Shown here: one piece after another, positions 16,366 through 26,714 of the stretch
Layout: the number at the start of each line of letters is the position of its first letter
How positions within the stretch are numbered: position 1 is the stretch's first letter
Assembly: GCF_017916275.1 (NCBI RefSeq)
Contig: NZ_JAFMST010000007.1
Span: 248,001-312,000, forward strand
Direction of reading: 5' to 3'
DNA: 64,000 bases
Origin: Rubellimicrobium arenae
GTDB lineage: Bacteria; Pseudomonadota; Alphaproteobacteria; Rhodobacterales; Rhodobacteraceae
Program-made: the position numbers and the translations under genes
Notes under the pieces: model-generated
What the model was told of the DNA's origin: nothing
The model's database searches: none
Seen by the model: only the letters and a program-made list of their open reading frames with translations

Positions 16366-17139
16366 TCAGCCTTCGACAAGGGCGCGGGTCAGGGGGTGCT
16401 CGGGTCGCTCGAGCCCCGCGATGACGTCGAAGTGATGCCGCCCGGTCTCCACGGACAGCGCGGCGCCCCAGCATCGCGCCAGCCAGAGCGCCTGGTCGCG
16501 GAAGGCTGGCCGCTCGTCCTCCCCCACCCAGACCGTGACGGGAACGGCCGGGCGGGGGCGGAAGAGCGGGCTCTCGGCCACCGCTTCGGCGATGTCGAGC
16601 CGCAGCGTGGCGTTCATCCCGGTGCGCAGCAGGGGCAGGAGGCTGGACAAGGGCGAGATCGGGACCACCCGGGCCAGACGGTCGCGGACGGACAACGGCA
16701 CGTCCCCGCAGGCCAGCCGGGCGACCAGATGGCCCCCGGCGGAATGTCCGGCCAAAGCAATCGGCCCCTCCACCTCCGCCGCGGCCCGTTCCACCGCGCG
16801 GGCGAGGCTGCGGACGATGCCGCCGACCCGGGCGTCGGGGCAGAGCGGATAGGAGGGCAGCGCCACGGCCCAGCCCCGGGCCAGCGGCCCCGCCGCCAGA
16901 TGCGCGAAGTCCGGCGCCGAGAAGGCCATCCAGTAGCCGCCATGGACCAGAACCGCGAGTCCCCGGGGCACCCCGGCGGGCCGGACCAGCAGGAGCCGCT
17001 CCCGCGGGTGCCCGCCGTAGGGGATGTCCTCGGGGGCGTGCGCGGCGCGGAAAGCGCTGGAGGCTTCGGCCCAGCGGTCCGGAAAGGCTGCGCCGCCGGG
17101 GATGTGAGCCGCGTTGGCATAGGCGTCGGAGAGGTCCAT
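16366..17139 (-). CDS. Alpha/beta hydrolase (arylformamidase/esterase-like)
   Basis: A 257-residue alpha/beta-hydrolase with the oxyanion motif HGGYWMAF and the nucleophile elbow GHSAGGHL; a C-terminal HHFDVI supplies the histidine. The HGGYW pattern is shared with arylformamidase-like and carboxylesterase families. No signal peptide, so it is probably cytoplasmic. It is divergent from gabD, 81 bases away. Substrate unknown; kynurenine formamidase is one possibility but no tryptophan-catabolism genes are nearby. Confidence 0.82.
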   Translation of the reverse strand: MDLSDAYANAAHIPGGAAFPDRWAEASSAFRAAHAPEDIPYGGHPRERLLLVRPAGVPRGLAVLVHGGYWMAFSAPDFAHLAAGPLARGWAVALPSYPLCPDARVGGIVRSLARAVERAAAEVEGPIALAGHSAGGHLVARLACGDVPLSVRDRLARVVPISPLSSLLPLLRTGMNATLRLDIAEAVAESPLFRPRPAVPVTVWVGEDERPAFRDQALWLARCWGAALSVETGRHHFDVIAGLERPEHPLTRALVEG

Positions 17140-17220
17140 TCCCGCATCGGTCCTGTCGCGATCCGGCTGGACGCGATCCGTCCGCCGTGCTGATTGGGTG
17201 CGACCGTAACGGAGGCGATC

Positions 17221-18699
17221 ATGCTCGACCATACCACGGACCTTTCGTCCCTCCTCAAGCGACCGGACCTCCTGTGCCTGCGCGCCTATGCCGGCGGCGA
17301 ATGGGTCGAGGCGGCGTCCGGCAAGACCTTCGAGGTCCGCAACCCCGCGCGCGGCGATGTCATCGCCGTCCTCCCCGACCTGAACCGCGAGGAGATCGCG
17401 CGCGCCATCGACGTGGCCCACGCCGCCCAGAAGCCCTGGGCCGCGAAGACCGGCAAGGAGCGCGCCCGGATCCTGCGCCGCTGGCACGACCTGATGATGG
17501 AACATCAGGAAGACCTCGCCATCATCATGACCGCCGAGCAGGGCAAGCCCCTGTCCGAAAGCCGGGGCGAGGTCGCCTATGGGGCGTCCTACGTCGAATG
17601 GTTCGGCGAAGAGGCCAAGCGCATCTACGGCGAGACCATCCCCGGCCACATGGCCGACAAGCGGATCACCGTCATCCGGCAACCCATCGGGGTCGCGGCG
17701 GGGATCACGCCCTGGAACTTTCCGAACGCCATGATCGCGCGCAAGGTGGCCCCGGCCTTGGCGGCCGGCTGCGCGTTCGTCTCGCGTCCGGCGGCCCTAA
17801 CGCCCCTGTCGGCCCTGGCCATGGCCAAGCTCGCCGAGGAGGCGGGCGTGCCGCCGGGGGTGTTCAGCGTCGTCACCACGACCTCGTCCTCGGAGGCCGG
17901 GAAGGAGTTCTGCGAGAACCCCAAGGTCCGCAAGCTGACCTTCACCGGCAGCACGGAGGTGGGGCGGATCCTGCTCCGGCAGGCCGCCGGCCAGATCATG
18001 AAATGCTCCATGGAGCTCGGGGGCAACGCGCCCTTCATCGTGTTCGACGACGCCGACCTCGACGAGGCCGTCAAGGGCGCGATCGTCTCCAAGTTCCGCA
18101 ACAACGGGCAGACCTGCGTCTGCGCCAACCGCATCTACGTGCAGGCCGGGGTCTACGACGCCTTCGCCGAGAAGCTGGCCGCCGCCGTCGGGCGGATGAA
18201 GGTGGGCGACGGGCTGGACCAGGGGACCGAGCTCGGCCCTCTCATCGAGCCCAAAGCCGCCGACAAGGTGCGCGAGCACATCGAGGACGCCGTGGCCAAA
18301 GGCGCGCGCGTGCTGACCGGCGGGCATGGCCATCCCCTGGGCGGCAACTTCTTCGAGCCGACCATCGTCGCCGGAGCCACCAGGGAAATGAAGGTCGCCC
18401 ACGAGGAAACCTTCGGCCCCTTCGCGCCCCTCTTCCGCTTCGAGGACGAGGCGGACGTGATCGAGCAGGCGAACGACACCATCTTCGGCCTGGCCTGCTA
18501 TTTCTACGCCCGCGACCTGAGCCGCGTGATCCGCGTGCAGGAGGCGCTCGAATACGGGATGGTCGGCGTGAACACCGGCCTCATCTCGACCGAGGTCGCT
18601 CCCTTCGGCGGCGTGAAGCAATCGGGCCTCGGACGCGAGGGGTCGCGCCACGGGATCGAGGACTACCTGGAAATGAAGTACATCTGCACCCAGGTCTGA
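17221..18699 (+). CDS. gabD: NAD(P)-dependent succinate-semialdehyde dehydrogenase
   Basis: Cytoplasmic ALDH that oxidises succinate semialdehyde to succinate in the GABA shunt. The 492-residue protein has FTGSTEVG, the general-base Glu in SMELGGNAP and the nucleophile Cys299 followed by Cys301 (TCVCANR), a pair characteristic of GabD-type enzymes and able to form a redox-switch disulfide. ENPKVRKLTFTG and GLACYFYARD are also GabD-like. The ATG at 17221 has a GGAGG site; an upstream in-frame start at 17194 is less likely. Confidence 0.88.
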   Translation: MLDHTTDLSSLLKRPDLLCLRAYAGGEWVEAASGKTFEVRNPARGDVIAVLPDLNREEIARAIDVAHAAQKPWAAKTGKERARILRRWHDLMMEHQEDLAIIMTAEQGKPLSESRGEVAYGASYVEWFGEEAKRIYGETIPGHMADKRITVIRQPIGVAAGITPWNFPNAMIARKVAPALAAGCAFVSRPAALTPLSALAMAKLAEEAGVPPGVFSVVTTTSSSEAGKEFCENPKVRKLTFTGSTEVGRILLRQAAGQIMKCSMELGGNAPFIVFDDADLDEAVKGAIVSKFRNNGQTCVCANRIYVQAGVYDAFAEKLAAAVGRMKVGDGLDQGTELGPLIEPKAADKVREHIEDAVAKGARVLTGGHGHPLGGNFFEPTIVAGATREMKVAHEETFGPFAPLFRFEDEADVIEQANDTIFGLACYFYARDLSRVIRVQEALEYGMVGVNTGLISTEVAPFGGVKQSGLGREGSRHGIEDYLEMKYICTQV

Positions 18700-18896
18700 C
18701 CCGGAGCCGGGCGCGTCGGGCCGCAGCGCCGGACGCGGGCCGGGCCTTGCCTCGGGCGCATCGTTGCCGCGATGCCGTCGCGGCGCTTGCCGCGGGCCCA
18801 AGCTGCCCATAATTACAGGGTGGCCCGGCCCCGAGCCGGGCGCCATCATTTGAGGCCCACGCTGCCCCGCCCCTTCATGCCGCCGGACGCCTTGCC
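18700..18896. other. Intergenic region with GC hairpin after gabD
   Basis: Non-coding gap of 197 bases. It contains a 7-bp hairpin at 18823-18841 (GCCCGGC, loop CCCGA, GCCGGGC) preceded by an AT-rich CATAATTACAG stretch that could be a -10-type element for the downstream membrane-protein gene. No T-run, so I do not call a terminator. Confidence 0.35.
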
Positions 18897-20204
18897 GTGC
18901 TGACGGAAATCCTCATCGTCATCGTCCTTATCCTGCTGAATGGCGCGCTGGCCCTGTCCGAGCTCGCGATCGTTTCGGCCCGGCCCGCGCGGTTGAAGGC
19001 CTTCGCCGACAACGGAGACCGGGGGGCGCAGATGACGCTCGACCTGGCCGCCGACCCGGGCCGGTTCCTGTCCACCGTCCAGATCGGCATCACCGTCGTC
19101 GGCGTGCTGTCCGGGGCTTTCTCGGGCGCCACGCTGGGCGTGCGGCTTGCCAACTGGCTCATGGCCCGCGGGGTGGATCCGGAATGGGCGAACACCCTGG
19201 GCGTGGGCGGCGTGGTGGTGCTGCTGGCCTACCTGTCGCTCATAGCGGGCGAGCTGGTTCCCAAGCAGATCGCGCTCAAGAACCCCGAGGGGGTGGCGCG
19301 CCGCGCCGCGCCGATCATGACCGTCGTGAGCCGCCTGGCCTCTCCCATCGTCTGGGTGCTCGACGCCTCCGGCCGGGCCGTGCTCCACCTCCTGGGCCAG
19401 GGCGGCGAGGAACGGTCCGGCGTCACCGAGGAAGAGGTTCGCGTCATCCTTTCCGAGGCGCAGCACGAGGGCGTCATCGAGGGCGCCGAGCGCGAGATGC
19501 TGTCGGGCGTCATGCGGCTGGCCGACCGGTCGGCCCGGGGGCTGATGACCCCGCGGCGCGACGTGGAGATGCTGCACGTCGATGCCACCTCCGAGGAAAC
19601 GCTGCAGGCGATCCGCGAAAGCGGGCGGCCGCGCCTGCCCGTGCAGGACCCCGAGACGGACGAGGTTCTGGGGGTGCTCTACGTCACGGATGCCTTCGCC
19701 GCCCTGTCCCGGGGAGAGCCGCTGGAGCTGCGACGGCTGATGCGCGAAGTCCCCGTCATCTTCGAAAGCGCCGATGCCCTCGACGTGATCGACATCCTCC
19801 GCCGTGCCCAGAACCACATGGGGCTGGTCTATGACGAATACGGCAGCTTCCAGGGCATCATCACGACCGGCGACATCCTGGAGGCCATCACCGGCACCTT
19901 CCGCGAGACGGCGGTGGAAGAGCCCGCCATGCACGAGCGGGAGGACGGGAGCTATCTCGTGTCGGGCTGGATGGCCGCCGACGAGTTCACCGAACGGCTG
20001 GGGCTGCCGCGCGACCTTGCGGGGGACTACGAGACGGTGGCCGGGCTGGTGCTGAACCAGCTCCATCGCCTTCCGCAGCTCGGCGACCAGGTGGAGGCCG
20101 GGGGCTGGCGCTTCGAGGTGATGGACCTTGACGGGCGCCGGATCGACAAGCTCCTGGTGACGCGCCTCGACCTCCGGCCGGTGGCGCTGCGCGCGGAGTC
20201 GTGA
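18897..20204 (+). CDS. CNNM/CorC (hemolysin C-type) transmembrane protein
   Basis: A 435-residue integral membrane protein: an N-terminal CNNM (DUF21) domain with helices at about 1-22, 62-85, 98-118 and 130-150, then a pair of CBS domains (RGLMTPRRDVEMLHVD to FQGIITTGDILEAI, about 205-345) and a C-terminal CorC/HlyC transporter-associated domain (about 355-430). Members are linked to Mg2+/Co2+ efflux and tolerance. The start is a GTG at 18897; no in-frame ATG lies closer. It ends 40 bases before the sigma-factor gene. Confidence 0.88.
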   Translation: MLTEILIVIVLILLNGALALSELAIVSARPARLKAFADNGDRGAQMTLDLAADPGRFLSTVQIGITVVGVLSGAFSGATLGVRLANWLMARGVDPEWANTLGVGGVVVLLAYLSLIAGELVPKQIALKNPEGVARRAAPIMTVVSRLASPIVWVLDASGRAVLHLLGQGGEERSGVTEEEVRVILSEAQHEGVIEGAEREMLSGVMRLADRSARGLMTPRRDVEMLHVDATSEETLQAIRESGRPRLPVQDPETDEVLGVLYVTDAFAALSRGEPLELRRLMREVPVIFESADALDVIDILRRAQNHMGLVYDEYGSFQGIITTGDILEAITGTFRETAVEEPAMHEREDGSYLVSGWMAADEFTERLGLPRDLAGDYETVAGLVLNQLHRLPQLGDQVEAGGWRFEVMDLDGRRIDKLLVTRLDLRPVALRAES

Positions 20205-20244
20205 CCAAGGACCGCCCGGCGGCGCGCGTCCAAGGACCATGCGC

Positions 20245-20778
20245 ATGACGGCAAGCGACGAGGATCTGGCACGGGCGGCCGCCCAAGGGGACGGGGCCGC
20301 CTTTGCCGCGTTGCTCGACCGGCACTACGACCGGCTGTTCCGCCTGTGCTTCCGGCTGACCGGCGCCCGGGCCGAGGCCGAGGACCTGACGCAGGACATC
20401 TGCGCGGCGCTGCCGGCCAAGCTTCAGGGCTGGCGCGGCGAGGCCAAGGTGACCACCTGGCTATGGCGCGTGGCCGTGAACGCGGCCCATGATCGGCGGC
20501 GGCGGCGGGCCACCTTCCTGAAGGCCTCGGACGGGTGGGGCGACTGGGAGACCGCGCGGCAGGCCGACATCGAGGACGGGCGCGAACGGGTGGACTGGCT
20601 TCTGCGCGCGATGGCGAAACTGCCCGACGATCTTCGCGACACGCTGGCGCTCGTGCTCGACGAGGTCAGTCATGCGGAGGCCGGGACGATCCTGGGCGTC
20701 TCGGAAGGCACCGTGAGCTGGCGCGTGTCCGAGGCCAAGAAAAAGCTGCGTGCCCTGCGCGCGGCGGAGGAGGCGTGA
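20245..20778 (+). CDS. ECF-type RNA polymerase sigma factor
   Basis: A 177-residue sigma-70 family protein with region 2 (DRLFRLCFRLTGARAEAEDLTQ) and region 4 (LPDDLRDTLALVL, then VSEGTVSWRVSEAKKKLR helix-turn-helix). The ATG at 20245 is preferred because the AAGGA site lies 8 bases upstream of it and only 2 bases upstream of the alternative at 20239. Its stop overlaps the start of the VWA membrane protein by one base (TGATG), the arrangement expected for a sigma factor and its membrane-bound regulator. Confidence 0.9.
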   Translation: MTASDEDLARAAAQGDGAAFAALLDRHYDRLFRLCFRLTGARAEAEDLTQDICAALPAKLQGWRGEAKVTTWLWRVAVNAAHDRRRRRATFLKASDGWGDWETARQADIEDGRERVDWLLRAMAKLPDDLRDTLALVLDEVSHAEAGTILGVSEGTVSWRVSEAKKKLRALRAAEEA

Positions 20779-22826
20779 TGACGCCCGACGACGATTTCGA
20801 TCTGGATGATCTCCGGTCCGCTCTGGACGCAGCCACCCCCCGCCCTGATCCCACCCGTCGGGCGGCTCACCTGCGGCTCGCGCAGGAAAATTTCGACCGG
20901 CTCCAAGGCGCCGTCGATCCCGCCCGTCTCATCCTCGAACGCCCGAAGGGGGGCGTCCGGGTGGGAGTGAGGAAGATGTTGGACGGATTGACGAGCAGGG
21001 GTGGACTGACCCTGACCACGGCGCTGGTGGCCTGCGGCGTCCTTTTGCTGACGCCGATCGGGCGGGAGGTGCTTCGATCGCCCCTCGAGCGCGACGAACG
21101 TTCAGGACGGACCGCCCCCGAGCCCATGCCGCAACCGGCGATGAAGGACGGCGCCGCCCCGGTCGAGCCCGAGGCCCCGCCCGTCACGCCTTTGGTGGCG
21201 CCACAGGCGGTCGCCCCCGAGATCGCCCGTTCGCGGCTGGCCGAGGCGACGTCCGATCCGACGACGGCCGAAACGGGCGCCGCCCCCGCTGCGGACGCCG
21301 AGGCCTTCGCGTCCGGAGCCGTCGCGGCCGAGCCCCCGCCTCGGTCGGACGACGGTGTCGCGCCGTCCCTGCTTGCCCCGGCTCCCGTCATCGCGCCCGA
21401 GCCGGGCCTGGCCCCCCTGCCCCGGCCGGACACCGAGGCCTTCGCCAACGAGGACCCAAATCCCCTGCGGATCACGGCCGAGGAGCCGGTCTCGACCTTT
21501 TCCATCGACGTGGACACGGCCTCCTATTCCGTCGTGCGGCAATCGCTCATGTCCGGGGCGCTGCCGCCCCCCGAGGCGGTGCGGGTCGAGGAGATGGTGA
21601 ACTACTTCCCCTACGACTATCCCGCCCCCGCGGCCGGGGAAGGGCCGTTCCGTCCAACGGTCAGCGTCATGGCGACGCCCTGGAACCCCGACACCCGGCT
21701 CGTCGCCATCGGTCTCCAGGGCGAGATGCCCGCCATCGCGGATCGCCCCCCGCTCAACCTCGTGTTCCTGATCGACACCTCGGGAAGCATGGAGGACCCG
21801 ACCAAGCTTCCGCTTCTCCGGCAATCGTTCCGGCTGATGGTGGACCAGCTCCGGCCCGAGGACCAGGTCGCGATCGTCACCTATGCGGGCAGCGCGGGGC
21901 TGGTGCTGCCGCCCACGCCGGCGTCGGACCGCAGGGCCATCCTCAAGTCGCTGAACGGGCTCATGGCCGGGGGCTCCACCAACGGCCAGGGCGGGCTCGA
22001 GCAAGCCTACGACGTCGCGGCGGACATGGCCGCCCAGGGCGAGGTCAGCCGCGTCATCCTGGCCACGGACGGCAACTTCAACGTCGGGCTCAGCGATCCC
22101 GGCGCGCTCGAGGACTACATCGCGCGCGAACGGGAGACGGGCACCTTCCTGTCGGTCCTGGGCTTCGGGCGCGGGAACCTCGACGACGCGACCATGCAGG
22201 CTCTGGCGCAGAACGGGAACGGGCAGGCCGCCTACATCGACTCCCTGCAGGAGGCGCAGAAGGTGCTGGTGGACCAGCTGACCGGCGCGCTCTTTCCCAT
22301 CGCGCAGGACGTGAAGGTGCAGGTGGAGTGGAACCCCGCCACGGTCGCCGAATACCGGCTGATCGGCTACGAGACGCGGGCCCTGCGGCGCGAGGATTTT
22401 GCCAACGACCGGGTGGACGCGGGCGAGCTGGGCGCCGGCCATTCCGTCACCGCGCTCTACGAGGTGACCCCGGTGGGCAGCCCTGCGCAACTGACCGAGC
22501 CGCTGCGCTACCGGCCGGAACCGGCCGCCGGCGACGGCACCGGCGAGCTGGGCTTCCTTCGGCTCCGCTGGAAGGCGCCCGGAGGCGGGCAGAGCCGGCT
22601 TCTGGAGACGCCCATCACCGGCCAGGAGCCAGCCGGGTCCGAGGCGCGATTTGCCGCCGCGATCGCGGGCTGGGGCCAGCTCCTGCGCGCGGACGATCAC
22701 CTGGGCACCTGGGGCTACGGCCAGGCGATCGACCTGGCCAGCGCCAACCGGGGCGAGGACCCGTTCGGCTACCGGACCGAGGCAGTGCAGCTCATGCGGC
22801 TGGCCCAGAGCCTGGCGGCGGAGTGA
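20778..22826 (+). CDS. Membrane-anchored VWA domain protein (YfbK/DUF3520 type)
   Basis: A 682-residue protein. Residues 1-70 are cytoplasmic and polar, one membrane helix lies at about 76-94, then a 160-residue Pro/Ala-rich linker, a YfbK-type N-terminal domain (TFSIDVDTASYSVVRQSL), a von Willebrand A domain with a full MIDAS motif Asp333-x-Ser335-x-Ser337, and a C-terminal DUF3520 domain. The large part is predicted periplasmic. Start coupled to the ECF sigma gene; the short cytoplasmic end is in the place of an anti-sigma domain, so the protein may hold or sense for the sigma factor (inference). Confidence 0.87.
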   Translation: MTPDDDFDLDDLRSALDAATPRPDPTRRAAHLRLAQENFDRLQGAVDPARLILERPKGGVRVGVRKMLDGLTSRGGLTLTTALVACGVLLLTPIGREVLRSPLERDERSGRTAPEPMPQPAMKDGAAPVEPEAPPVTPLVAPQAVAPEIARSRLAEATSDPTTAETGAAPAADAEAFASGAVAAEPPPRSDDGVAPSLLAPAPVIAPEPGLAPLPRPDTEAFANEDPNPLRITAEEPVSTFSIDVDTASYSVVRQSLMSGALPPPEAVRVEEMVNYFPYDYPAPAAGEGPFRPTVSVMATPWNPDTRLVAIGLQGEMPAIADRPPLNLVFLIDTSGSMEDPTKLPLLRQSFRLMVDQLRPEDQVAIVTYAGSAGLVLPPTPASDRRAILKSLNGLMAGGSTNGQGGLEQAYDVAADMAAQGEVSRVILATDGNFNVGLSDPGALEDYIARERETGTFLSVLGFGRGNLDDATMQALAQNGNGQAAYIDSLQEAQKVLVDQLTGALFPIAQDVKVQVEWNPATVAEYRLIGYETRALRREDFANDRVDAGELGAGHSVTALYEVTPVGSPAQLTEPLRYRPEPAAGDGTGELGFLRLRWKAPGGGQSRLLETPITGQEPAGSEARFAAAIAGWGQLLRADDHLGTWGYGQAIDLASANRGEDPFGYRTEAVQLMRLAQSLAAE

Positions 22827-22838
22827 CGCCTGGGTCCG

Positions 22839-23060
22839 TCAGGCGGTCAGGCGGGCCACGATCCGCCGCGTGACGGGCGCCAGCAGGAGGACGGAAGGAA
22901 AGGCCACCGACCAGCTCGTGAGCCAGGACAGCGCCCACATTCCCGGAAAGCCGGGCACGAGCCCGGCGGCCCGCAGGGTGGCGATCCCGGACACGATGCA
23001 GGACATCAGCCCCGACAGGATGAGCCCGAAAAGGATCGGCGCGAAACGGCTGGGGATCAA
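22839..23060 (-). CDS. DUF2798 membrane protein
   Basis: A 73-residue protein with two membrane helices (about 8-28 and 43-64). The pattern APILFGLILSGLMSCIVSG and AFPSVLLLAPVTRRIV is that of DUF2798, a small family of unknown function in Proteobacteria. It is convergent with the VWA gene (12-base gap). The ATG at 23060 is preceded by a GGAGG-like purine stretch. Confidence 0.85.
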   Translation of the reverse strand: MIPSRFAPILFGLILSGLMSCIVSGIATLRAAGLVPGFPGMWALSWLTSWSVAFPSVLLLAPVTRRIVARLTA

Positions 23061-23086
23061 GGCAGGCCTCCGGCGTCGTGACCGTC

Positions 23087-23893
23087 CTACGCTAGTCGGG
23101 ACGGGGCGTCCCGGCCAGGGGACCGGCCCGGATGGGGGGCGCCCTGCTGCATCCAGGCCAGACCTTCCCGGGTCAGGCCCTTGGGATTGTACTCTCCACT
23201 GACCCAGCCGCCATAGCCTTCGGCGTCCAGCCGGGCAAAGAAGGCGGGGTAGTCGATCTCGCCCTTGGACGGCTCGTGCCGCCCCGGAACGCCCGCGACC
23301 TGCACATGCGCCACGAGATGGCGGACCCGGTCCCAGGTTCCCATGACGTCCCCCGTGATGCGGTGCGCGTGATAGGCGTCGAACTGGAGCCGCAGATTGG
23401 GCGCCCCGACCTCCTCCAGGAGATCGGCGGCCAGGCCGAAGTCGCGCAGGAAGTAGCCCGGCATGTCATGCCCGTTGATCGGCTCGATAGTCAGCGAAAG
23501 CGAGGGCGCGGCCGTTGCGGCCCAGGTCAGGTTGCGGACGAAGCAGGCCCGGGCCTCGGACCCCTCCGCGACCCCGGCCATGACGTGGAGGTGCTGCGCG
23601 CCCAGCGTCGCCGCGTAGCGGGCGGCCCGGCGGAAGTCGCTGCGGAACCTGTCCTCCAGGGCCGGGACGGCGGCAAAGCCGCGGGGTCCGTCCGCATAGT
23701 TCGGGGGCGGGCAGTTGATCAGCACGAGCCGGAGCCCGGTCCGGTCCAGACGCTCCAGGATCTGCGGGGCGGGACAGTCGTAGGGGAACAGCACCTCGAC
23801 GCCCTCGAACCCGGCGGCCTTGGCCGCGCCGAACCGTTCAAGGAACGGCAGTTCGGGAAAGAGCATCGTCAGATTGGCGCAGAACCGGGGCAT
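23087..23893 (-). CDS. hyi: Hydroxypyruvate isomerase family protein
   Basis: A 268-residue TIM-barrel sugar isomerase. The segment IEPINGHDMPGYFL with its catalytic glutamate, QFDAYHAHRITGDV and the second glutamate in SGEYNPKG are typical of Hyi/OtnI enzymes, which interconvert hydroxypyruvate and tartronate semialdehyde or 2-oxo-tetronates. Start at 23893 has a GAGGAGG site; an in-frame upstream start at 23947 lacks one. No glyoxylate carboligase or tartronate-semialdehyde reductase is next to it, so the exact substrate (Hyi versus OtnI) is open. Confidence 0.83.
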   Translation of the reverse strand: MPRFCANLTMLFPELPFLERFGAAKAAGFEGVEVLFPYDCPAPQILERLDRTGLRLVLINCPPPNYADGPRGFAAVPALEDRFRSDFRRAARYAATLGAQHLHVMAGVAEGSEARACFVRNLTWAATAAPSLSLTIEPINGHDMPGYFLRDFGLAADLLEEVGAPNLRLQFDAYHAHRITGDVMGTWDRVRHLVAHVQVAGVPGRHEPSKGEIDYPAFFARLDAEGYGGWVSGEYNPKGLTREGLAWMQQGAPHPGRSPGRDAPSRLA

Positions 23894-24127
23894 CGGGCCT
23901 CCTCGAAGGGTGGCGGCATTTAAGGCATGCGCCCTCGGGACCGCCACCTCCTTCCGGCGGGCGCGCCACCCTCGGCGGATCGCCTCCGGCCCAGGGCGGA
24001 GAATAGCCCCGCCGGCCGGCGCCGGGGCGCTGGCCCGGCGGGTCCGCGAAGCGGATGCGACACCCCTCGTCGCGGCTCCGGGGGCGTGCTAGCTCCACGC
24101 GCACCGCTCGCCCGACGGAGCCCGTCC

Positions 24128-25051
24128 ATGACCGCACGACCCCTCCCGTCCGGGACCGCCCCTGCGGAGGCCCGCCCTCTGCCGGGCGCGCGCCTGCCGG
24201 GGAACCTCCTGGCGATGGGCTCCATGGTGGTCTGGGCGGCCGGGTTCCCGGCGGCCGAAGGGCTGCTGTCGGACTGGGAACCGCTCGCCCTCGTTCCGGC
24301 CCGCCTGGCGATGGGCCTCCTGCTCCTGCTTCCGGTGTGGCTCGCGCTGGAGGGCTGGCCGCGCGGGGTGCCCTGGGGCCGCTGCTTCCTGATCGGCACG
24401 ATCGGCATCGGCGGCGCGGCGGTCGCGGCGATCTTCGCCCAGGCGGCCACCGATCCGGTGACGGTGGCGGTGATCGCCTCCATCGCGCCGCTTTCGGCGA
24501 CCCTGGTCGAGTGGATCTACGAGCGGCGTCCGCTCACGCGGGCCTTCCTCCTGGGCCTGGCCGCCACCATCGCGGGCGGCGTGATCGCGACGATGGGGGG
24601 CGGGGCGGGCCAGGGCAACCTGTGGCTGGGCGCGGTGCTCGCCGTGAGCTCGAGCCTTGTCTATTCCTGGGGCAGCTACATGACCGTGCGCCAGCTTCCC
24701 ACCCTGTCCGGCCTCGGCCAGACCACCGCGACCCTGACCGGGGCCTGCGTGGCGATGACGGCGCTGGTTGCCCTGGCGACGGCGCTGGGCTGGACCGCCC
24801 TGCCCGCCGACCCTTTCCGGGCCAGCGACCTCGGGCTCCTGGCGGTGTACGGGATGGGGGCGCTCGCGCTGTCGCAGCTCCTGTTCATCCTGAGCATCCA
24901 CCGCCTGGGGGTCGCGATCGCGAGCTTCCACATGAACCTCGCCCCCTTCTACGTCATGCTGATCCTGATCGCGCTGGGGGGCCAGTGGTCCTGGATGCAG
25001 GCGGCGGGGGCCGCCGTGGTCGCGGCCGGCGTGCTGCTCGCGCAGCGCTAG
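24128..25051 (+). CDS. EamA/DMT family transporter
   Basis: A 307-residue integral membrane protein with about ten helices arranged as two EamA repeats (residues 27-150 and 165-305). The first repeat includes GSMVVWAAGFPAAEGLL and the end of that repeat has the usual VEWIYERRPLT loop. Members export amino acids, purines or other metabolites; the substrate cannot be deduced. The ATG at 24128 gives a normal length; the preceding frame is Arg/Pro-rich and non-coding in appearance. Confidence 0.87.
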   Translation: MTARPLPSGTAPAEARPLPGARLPGNLLAMGSMVVWAAGFPAAEGLLSDWEPLALVPARLAMGLLLLLPVWLALEGWPRGVPWGRCFLIGTIGIGGAAVAAIFAQAATDPVTVAVIASIAPLSATLVEWIYERRPLTRAFLLGLAATIAGGVIATMGGGAGQGNLWLGAVLAVSSSLVYSWGSYMTVRQLPTLSGLGQTTATLTGACVAMTALVALATALGWTALPADPFRASDLGLLAVYGMGALALSQLLFILSIHRLGVAIASFHMNLAPFYVMLILIALGGQWSWMQAAGAAVVAAGVLLAQR

Positions 25052-25058
25052 GCGGCGA

Positions 25059-25655
25059 TCAGTCCGGCAGGTCCTCGGCCGGGATGATCGGAAAGAACGC
25101 CCCCTGCGACCGCAGGCCGAACCAGTCCCGCCCATCATGCCCGGCGACCTCGCCGAGGTCCACGAGCCTGTAGAACGTCTTGCGGTCGATGAGCGCCTCG
25201 AGATTGCGCCGCACGAGGAGGTAGGGCGAGGGCTCGCCCGTCCCGGGGGCGCGGACCACCCGGATCGGGTGGTCGGGGCCGGCGGTCACCTCCTCGTCGA
25301 CATTGGTGCGGAAGGTCAGGGCGCCGTCCCGCGCCTCCACGTCCACCGCGACGAACGGGGCGTCGTCCACCGTGATCCCGACCTTCTCGACCGGGGTGAC
25401 GAGGACGTAGCCCTCCGGGTCCTTCCGCAGGATCGAGGAAAAGAGCCGGACCATCGCGGGCCGCCCGATGGGCGTCCCAAGATAGAACCAGGTGCCATCC
25501 CGCGCGATGCGCATGTCGATGTCGCCGCAATGCGGCGGGTTCCATAGATGCACCGGCGGCGGTCCCCGGCGGCCTTCGGCCCGGGCCGCATGGGCCAGTC
25601 CCTCGGCGGAAGGGGGGGCGCTGGCGCCCGTCTCACTCTTGTTTGTCTTTCCCAT
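25059..25655 (-). CDS. DUF1285 domain protein
   Basis: A 198-residue soluble protein whose residues 36-190 form a DUF1285 domain (HLWNPPHCGDIDMRIARDG, YLLVRRNLEALIDRKTFYRL). The function is unknown. In alphaproteobacteria this gene usually stands divergent from the MoxR-DUF58-DUF4159 operon, as here (57-base gap to the MoxR start). Start ATG at 25655; no strong ribosome site is visible. Confidence 0.87.
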   Translation of the reverse strand: MGKTNKSETGASAPPSAEGLAHAARAEGRRGPPPVHLWNPPHCGDIDMRIARDGTWFYLGTPIGRPAMVRLFSSILRKDPEGYVLVTPVEKVGITVDDAPFVAVDVEARDGALTFRTNVDEEVTAGPDHPIRVVRAPGTGEPSPYLLVRRNLEALIDRKTFYRLVDLGEVAGHDGRDWFGLRSQGAFFPIIPAEDLPD

Positions 25656-25712
25656 CCCCAGGGGCCGTTCTACTCCTATGTTGCGAAGATAGGGCCGCAG
25701 GGGAGTGTTGTC

Positions 25713-26710
<998 letters not shown>

Positions 26711-26714
<4 letters not shown>

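Noticed and set aside
18823-18841. GC hairpin after gabD as a terminator
   Set aside because: No T-run and more than 100 bases from the gabD stop; listed only as part of the intergenic region.
23927-24127. N-terminal extension of the EamA transporter
   Set aside because: The extension is Arg/Pro-rich, overlaps the 5' region of the divergent hyi gene and lacks helices.
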